Program-made: the position numbers and the translations under genes | Notes under the pieces: generated by a model | The model's database searches: none | What the model was told of the DNA's origin: nothing | Seen by the model: the letters and a program-made list of their open reading frames with translations, nothing else | Shown: positions 38,574 to 42,685 of the stretch, one piece after another | Layout: each line of letters opens with the position of its first letter | Position numbering within the stretch: position 1 is the stretch's first letter | DNA from: a virus | IMG/VR virus record: IMGVR_UViG_3300033153_001947 | Location: 1 to 42,685 of that record | Reading direction: 5' to 3' (one strand) | Length of the DNA stretch: 42,685 bases

Positions 38574-39336
38574 TTATGTACCAGTGGGCAAGGATAATTG
38601 TTTTAATGTGAGTCCATCAAGTTTACATAGTTGGTTTGAGAATAAAGCTAAATGGGGAAAAGACTATATAAAGAAAGAAGGTTCTTTTGATGGTAATACA
38701 AACACTGTATTTGGTAGTATCTGTCATGGTATATTTGAAGCATATTCAACCAACCAGTTAGTGAGTGAAGCTGATGTAATGCAATATCTAGCTAAATACG
38801 AAACCAATAGTAATGTAGATGCTTGGTTTATCCAAGATAACTGGAGTGATGCTCAAAGAGAGATTGTTAAGTTCATGGGAACTAGACCTCAAGTGGATAA
38901 GATTGAGAGCCAAGTAGTGTATGAGGTCGAAAAGGGTTACACTATTGGAGGTACTTATGATGCTCTTACTGGTAAGACGCTAACAGATTATAAGACTTGT
39001 AGTGCTAAACCAAGTAAGATTAAGAAGGAGCATGTGATACAGTTAGCTACTTATGCAATAGCCTTAGAGCTGAACGGTCAACCAATAGATACACTTGAAA
39101 TAGTATATATAGTTAAGCCAAATATCAAAGGAAAGATAAGCGAGAAGAGTGGGAAGGTTATAGGCATCAAGCAGACAGTCATACAGAGCCTACAAGAGCC
39201 GTTCACTGATGAGTTAAGGCAAATGGTCAAAGGAGAGTTAAAACACCTCATAGAAACCGTCAAGTTATACGAGGAAAATGAAGATTTATATCCATATCTG
39301 TTTCCAAGCAACATTCTCAGCTTCATGCATGAGTAA
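38560..39336 (+). CDS. PD-(D/E)XK nuclease of the RecB/Cas4-like type
   Basis: RecB-family exonuclease domains process DNA ends. The 258-residue protein has the family motifs: G52-S-I-C-H56 in VFGSICHGIFEAY, D134 in IGGTYDALTG, D143-Y-K145 in LTDYKT, and Q161-L-x-x-Y165 in QLATYAIAL. There are no Cas4-type iron-sulphur cysteines. As a stand-alone phage enzyme it may supply single strands for the ERF annealase. AGGAG lies 7 bases before the ATG. Confidence 0.85.
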   Translation: MEIGNYVPVGKDNCFNVSPSSLHSWFENKAKWGKDYIKKEGSFDGNTNTVFGSICHGIFEAYSTNQLVSEADVMQYLAKYETNSNVDAWFIQDNWSDAQREIVKFMGTRPQVDKIESQVVYEVEKGYTIGGTYDALTGKTLTDYKTCSAKPSKIKKEHVIQLATYAIALELNGQPIDTLEIVYIVKPNIKGKISEKSGKVIGIKQTVIQSLQEPFTDELRQMVKGELKHLIETVKLYEENEDLYPYLFPSNILSFMHE

Positions 39337-39339
39337 CCA

Positions 39340-39537
39340 ATGTATATATTTAAACCACTAGACAACCAAGATGCTAGAAGGTGGATGGAAGATTATTTAG
39401 GAGATAGCCTAATCAAGACTATAAGCAGAACTAAGTTTACAGCCAAGGTTTTAGTGAGGAGTGAAGGTGGAGTAGAGAAGGAAGTAATCATCTCACTCCC
39501 AGCCACCGATATAACAATTGGTTCAAAGCTTTCTTGA
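39340..39537 (+). CDS. Hypothetical protein, 65 aa
   Basis: The small protein has QDARRWMEDYLGDSLIKTI and a beta-rich C-terminal half (KVLVRSEGGVEKEVIISLP). It follows the nuclease by 3 bases. No family recognised. Confidence 0.6.
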   Translation: MYIFKPLDNQDARRWMEDYLGDSLIKTISRTKFTAKVLVRSEGGVEKEVIISLPATDITIGSKLS

Positions 39538-39611
39538 AAATGAAAATGAAAAAAAAATATATAGTATAGCTATATAGTATTATTACTAAAGTAATAAGCT
39601 CTATAGTTAGT

Positions 39612-39701
39612 GATTACTTTTGGTAATCTGATTTACGACATATGGGATTACCTTTGGTCATCTGATTTTGCAAAATGGGATTACCTTTGGTCATCTGATT
39701 T
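39612..39701. repeat. Three palindromic direct repeats (operator array)
   Basis: Three 23-base copies start at 39612, 39646 and 39679. Copy 1 contains GATTAC-5-GTAATC, a perfect palindrome. Copies 2 and 3 contain GATTAC-5-GTCATC. All end CTGATTT. The spacings are 34 and 33 bases. They lie just before a TATAAT-type promoter and a ribbon-helix-helix gene, so they are probable operators for that protein; iterons for replication are the alternative. Confidence 0.8.
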
Positions 39702-39735
39702 ATACGCATATCATAAGCACTAATTAAGTATAAAG

Positions 39736-39745
39736 TATGTATAAT
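39736..39745 (+). promoter_or_regulatory. TATAAT promoter of the regulator gene
   Basis: TATGTATAAT contains a consensus -10 hexamer about 25 bases before the ATG at 39770. The operator array ends 35 bases upstream, so bound repressor could block RNA polymerase. Confidence 0.5.
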
Positions 39746-39769
39746 TATAAATCTTATAAAGGAGAGACT

Positions 39770-39934
39770 ATGGCAAAAGATAGAGTCAAAATGACTTTGC
39801 TTCTTGATAGCGATACAATTGATACACTTAAAAAATATGCATTGGAAAAAACCAATACAGAGAATGTAAGTAATGCGGTTCGTATGATAGCAAAAGAATA
39901 TGAATCAGCATCAGGAAAAAATACTAAGGCTTAA
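39770..39934 (+). CDS. Ribbon-helix-helix (Arc/CopG-like) regulator, 54 aa
   Basis: The order beta strand (VKMTLLLDSD), helix (TIDTLKKYALEKT), turn and helix (NVSNAVRMIAKEYESA) is that of small ribbon-helix-helix DNA-binding dimers. Length is typical of CopG/Arc proteins. The ATG at 39770 is used because AAAGGAGAGACT precedes it; the frame before it covers the promoter. Three palindromic repeats upstream are the likely targets, so it is probably autoregulated. Confidence 0.8.
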   Translation: MAKDRVKMTLLLDSDTIDTLKKYALEKTNTENVSNAVRMIAKEYESASGKNTKA

Positions 39935-40397
39935 TCGGTGGGATACTCATACTGATAGCAAGTGGAATCTTATTGGAAAAGCAGGAACAACATTCGGATT
40001 TAAATTTCTTGATATATACAGCAAGAACGATATAAAGAATTTTATTTTACTGTTAATTACAACGCTAGATGATAAAATGACAGTAGTTCCAGTTGGCGGA
40101 AAGATATTATTTAAAACCACCCTGAGACAGTATTCAGAAATATTCGGATACAAGAAGCTCTCATCTGCGATAGTGAGAATGGACGAATTAACAAAGTCTG
40201 GTTTAGTATCAGTGAAAAAACTATCCGATACAAAAGGTGTTCCAAGTGAATATTATCTGCATTGTCCAGCGACAGTAGCGATAACGAAACTGGGATTAAG
40301 TAAGACAAAATATAAATCCACGAATGACAGTGGTAACAATGGAGAGAATAAAAATGAGAAACAAGATGAACCTAGTAAGCATCCTTTCGACTTCTAA
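39900..40397 (+). CDS. Winged-helix-like protein, possible replication/regulatory factor, 165 aa
   Basis: The middle contains TLRQYSEIFGYKKLSSAIVRM followed by DELTKSGLVSVKKLSDTKG and SEYYLH. This is the helix-turn-helix plus wing pattern of winged-helix proteins. The N-terminal 40 residues are basic and aromatic, and the C-terminal tail is Asn/Lys/Glu-rich ending HPFDF. It overlaps the regulator gene by 35 bases without a clear ribosome site. The start is therefore uncertain. Its place between an operator array and the primase gene suggests a plasmid-like Rep or a partner in initiation, but no Rep family is recognised. Confidence 0.6.
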   Translation: MNQHQEKILRLNRWDTHTDSKWNLIGKAGTTFGFKFLDIYSKNDIKNFILLLITTLDDKMTVVPVGGKILFKTTLRQYSEIFGYKKLSSAIVRMDELTKSGLVSVKKLSDTKGVPSEYYLHCPATVAITKLGLSKTKYKSTNDSGNNGENKNEKQDEPSKHPFDF

Positions 40398-40668
40398 GCA
40401 AGTTGTAATATTGGAGGATAGTGGAATAATCAAAGTAGCAGATGTAATTAGAATACTAAGAGCATCAATAATGATAGATCCATGTTCGATAGTGGGAGTA
40501 GGTAACCATGAGGGTATGTTGACAGTTGTGTTTGGGGATGAAGCCCATATAAGAACTTATGGTAAGCAAATAGCAAGACTGTGGTCAGCTCTTGATAACG
40601 ATTTTATAGTTCCAGCATATACAGATAAATATGGGAATATAATCGAGAAGGAATGGATTTATGCCTAA
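40354..40668 (+). CDS. Hypothetical protein, 104 aa
   Basis: GGAGAG precedes the ATG at 40354. The protein has a beta strand (KQVVILEDSGIIKV), a helix (ADVIRILRASIMI) and a hydrophobic centre (IVGVGNHEGMLTVVFGDEA). No family recognised. Its last 8 bases overlap the start of the primase gene, so the two are translationally coupled. Confidence 0.6.
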   Translation: MRNKMNLVSILSTSKQVVILEDSGIIKVADVIRILRASIMIDPCSIVGVGNHEGMLTVVFGDEAHIRTYGKQIARLWSALDNDFIVPAYTDKYGNIIEKEWIYA

Positions 40669-42685
40669 GCATTACTTCAAACTCAATGACAAGCAGATAG
40701 ACCTGAAGAAAGTTAATCCATTGGTTCTTGAGATACTAAATAAAGTAGTGATACCAAGAAGCAGAAACTCTTACAGCGTAGACTTCGCCATACAAGCAAT
40801 TCATACATCATTGGCTCACTTTGCAACAACAGCAAGACTTAAATATATACCATCTGGTGGAAACAAAAAATCAACTAAGATGACAACATACTTTGCTATG
40901 AGTTTCTTGTCTAGTGGTAAAGGTAAAGACTTTATAACAGACTTGATTGAGGAGGAGTTATTTGAGGTATTGACTAATGGCTTCGACAAAGTTGTAGCCA
41001 CAAAAGCAATTAACTACAATAGGAGAACCAAGGGTATGATTGAGGATTGGTTGCTTAATGGTGAGACTAACGAGGGAATACCATATGGTAGACCAGAGTA
41101 TAATATGGATATTAAAAATAAGTTTATGCCCTCTAAAATAGAAGACATTGGGCTTAGATTTGGACAAGCTACTCCAGAGGGCTTAGCTTATGCTAGAAAC
41201 AGAATTAAGATGATTGACATGGGCAGTCCGGCTCTGAAGATACCAGAGTTTTCAAGTGCCTTATCTAGTCCAGATATAAAAGGATTGTTCACCAGTCTTA
41301 TAGAGCTTTGGGAGAACGGCAACGTAAGTGCTAAGACAACAAAGGATAAGCTGCTTCCTAACTGTAAGAATGTTCCTATATTGTTTTATGCTTATACAGA
41401 CCCAAATAAGATATTGAACGATGTTAAGAAACAGAAGAGTTTAGTTGATGAGTTTAGTAGTGGTATGGGTAGAAGAACTTTTGTTGTATATCCTGAAGAG
41501 GAAGACTTTGTTAAGAAAACTGGGAAAGCTATATCTGAGATACCAGAAGAAGACATAGAAGAAATAACTCATCCGGTAATGAAAAATATAGCTAAGTTTT
41601 TTAACTTTAAAAGAGTTAGTGGTATGGCTACAGAAGATGATAAGTGGGAGCAACCTATTCAGTATTTTTCTATGTATGCCCAAGACTACATGGAAGAGAT
41701 TAATAAAATGTGTTCAGACGAAGAGGAGCGACTTAGAGGTGAGCTTACAGATGGCGAGCTAGCTAACATTGTATCTCTTGGAGCTAAGATTGAGAAACTA
41801 GCTAGTCTATATGCTTTTATAGATGGTAGAGAAGAGATAGATATAGAGGATTGTAGATACGCTACATATTGGTCTACATACACATCTAAGTATCTAGGAA
41901 AGATTAGTAGGATATTAACAGCACCAGAAAGGCTATTTAATATGATGGCTAGAAAGAAATCTTGGGTCAGTGGATTTGAAATTGAACAAGCTGGGATATT
42001 TCCTAACTCATTTGATTTCAATAAATCACTAGATAATACATTGCAAAATCTGAGCCAGTTTTGCTCTATGCAGAATTATGACCTTATAGTCAGTCAGAAA
42101 AATGGAGGTTCTGTAATAAAAGTAAGACAGATACCATTGGTAGACCCAGACAAACTGGTTACATCAAGCATGGTTGGGAATCACGATATCATAAAGAAAG
42201 CAAAAATCGGATGGAAGAAGTCTACTTTTAAATTTTCCAATCTGCATAAATTCATTTGTAATGAGAAGCAATCTGCAATTTCTGCTTGTGAGTTCAAAGG
42301 AGGAAGGAGATTAGACAATCAGACTACTGGGAAGATACAATTTATTGCTCTGGACTTTGATGATGGTATTACTTGGGAAGATGGATTGGCTAGATTTAGT
42401 GGATATACATTCTTTGCCTACCAAACCAGAAATCACCAAAAAGAAAAGAATGAAAAAACTTGTGATAGGTTCAGGGTAATATTGCTGCTAGAGAGAGAGT
42501 TGGTTGTAGATGAAGTCAAATATAGTCGTATGTATAAAAAAATACTATCTGTAATAGCTCCTGAAGCTGACCATAGCTGTACTAATGTTGGTAGATTGTT
42601 TTTTAATAGTCCTAACTCAGAGTACATATACAACCAAGGTGCTACGTTTAAGGCTCATTTATTCCTAGAGGATAGCAAAACAGAG
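40661..42685 (+). CDS. DUF3987-like plus archaeo-eukaryotic primase fusion (N-terminal 675 residues; continues at 1-390)
   Basis: The first ~430 residues have a DUF3987-like layout, an ATPase/helicase-like phage and plasmid domain. They carry a relaxed P-loop SSGKGKD at 84-90 and VPILFYAYTDPNKILND leading to DEFSSGMGRRTFVVYPEE at 238-280. The last part (about 515-680) is a primase of the AEP/PrimPol type: D565 and D567 in FIALDFDDG, H592 in YQTRNH, a basic DRFRVILL strand, and D637 in PEADHSC. AEP enzymes make primers and sometimes extend them. This is the only replicative enzyme seen in the genome. The gene is cut by the window end and is whole in the circle. Confidence 0.82.
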   Translation, partial: MPKHYFKLNDKQIDLKKVNPLVLEILNKVVIPRSRNSYSVDFAIQAIHTSLAHFATTARLKYIPSGGNKKSTKMTTYFAMSFLSSGKGKDFITDLIEEELFEVLTNGFDKVVATKAINYNRRTKGMIEDWLLNGETNEGIPYGRPEYNMDIKNKFMPSKIEDIGLRFGQATPEGLAYARNRIKMIDMGSPALKIPEFSSALSSPDIKGLFTSLIELWENGNVSAKTTKDKLLPNCKNVPILFYAYTDPNKILNDVKKQKSLVDEFSSGMGRRTFVVYPEEEDFVKKTGKAISEIPEEDIEEITHPVMKNIAKFFNFKRVSGMATEDDKWEQPIQYFSMYAQDYMEEINKMCSDEEERLRGELTDGELANIVSLGAKIEKLASLYAFIDGREEIDIEDCRYATYWSTYTSKYLGKISRILTAPERLFNMMARKKSWVSGFEIEQAGIFPNSFDFNKSLDNTLQNLSQFCSMQNYDLIVSQKNGGSVIKVRQIPLVDPDKLVTSSMVGNHDIIKKAKIGWKKSTFKFSNLHKFICNEKQSAISACEFKGGRRLDNQTTGKIQFIALDFDDGITWEDGLARFSGYTFFAYQTRNHQKEKNEKTCDRFRVILLLERELVVDEVKYSRMYKKILSVIAPEADHSCTNVGRLFFNSPNSEYIYNQGATFKAHLFLEDSKTE
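42572..42685. repeat. Terminal direct repeat, right copy
   Basis: Identical to bases 1-114. The two copies define the circle junction. Confidence 0.95.

Noticed and set aside
40816-42021. Minus-strand frames opposite the primase fusion.
   Set aside because: The plus-strand frame is open for 675 codons with catalytic motifs, so the minus frames are shadows.
1-42685. Integrase, excisionase or attachment site indicating a temperate phage.
   Set aside because: No tyrosine or serine recombinase motif was seen in any protein. The HTH and RHH regulators alone do not show lysogeny.

Overview
This window is a complete, AT-rich, short-tailed (podovirus-like) bacteriophage genome that has been cut open inside one gene. 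The first 114 bases are repeated exactly as the last 114 bases, and a single reading frame runs off the right end and continues at base 1. The unique circle is therefore about 42,571 bp. The host cannot be named from sequence alone. The low GC, AGA/TTA-rich codons and DnaA boxes of the form TTATTCACA would fit a low-GC Gram-negative, possibly a Campylobacterota relative, but that is inference.

The layout is two opposed blocks. The minus-strand block (32767 down to 6538) holds virion and lysis genes in a T7-like order: a small virion protein, portal, scaffold, major capsid, a repeat-containing accessory protein, tail tubes A and B, tail fibre, a lectin-like tail protein, holin, coiled-coil membrane protein, M15-type endolysin, another fibre, internal virion proteins resembling gp14, gp15 and gp16, and the small and large terminase subunits. 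The plus-strand block (32829 through the cut to 6541) holds about 40 small early genes. Recognisable ones are a PD-(D/E)XK nuclease, a ribbon-helix-helix regulator, a DUF3987-like plus archaeo-eukaryotic primase fusion, an ERF-type recombinase, SSB, RusA resolvase, an HNH-AP2 endonuclease, YopX, DUF3310 and DUF6948 proteins. The blocks diverge from a 61-bp promoter region (32768-32828) and converge with a 4-bp overlap at 6538-6541.

Although the structural genes are T7-like, I see no phage RNA polymerase, DNA polymerase or integrase. Two observations fit dependence on host enzymes. First, extended -10 promoters recur: TATGMTATACT four times on the minus strand and TATGRTACAAT twice on the plus strand. 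Second, the largest non-coding gap (33752-34431) carries four perfect, same-orientation DnaA boxes at helical spacing beside an AT-rich tract, so it looks like an oriC-type origin. Other regulatory features are a triple palindromic operator before the ribbon-helix-helix gene (39612-39701) and a branched inverted-repeat structure before the major capsid gene (28891-28950).

The unusual proteins are a four-fold Cys-finger protein with exact spacing, an HNH enzyme with a degenerate internal duplicate, a Gly-Asn/Gly-Asp low-complexity protein, a tail fibre with seven decapeptide repeats and a capsid-adjacent protein with three tandem beta-type repeats.
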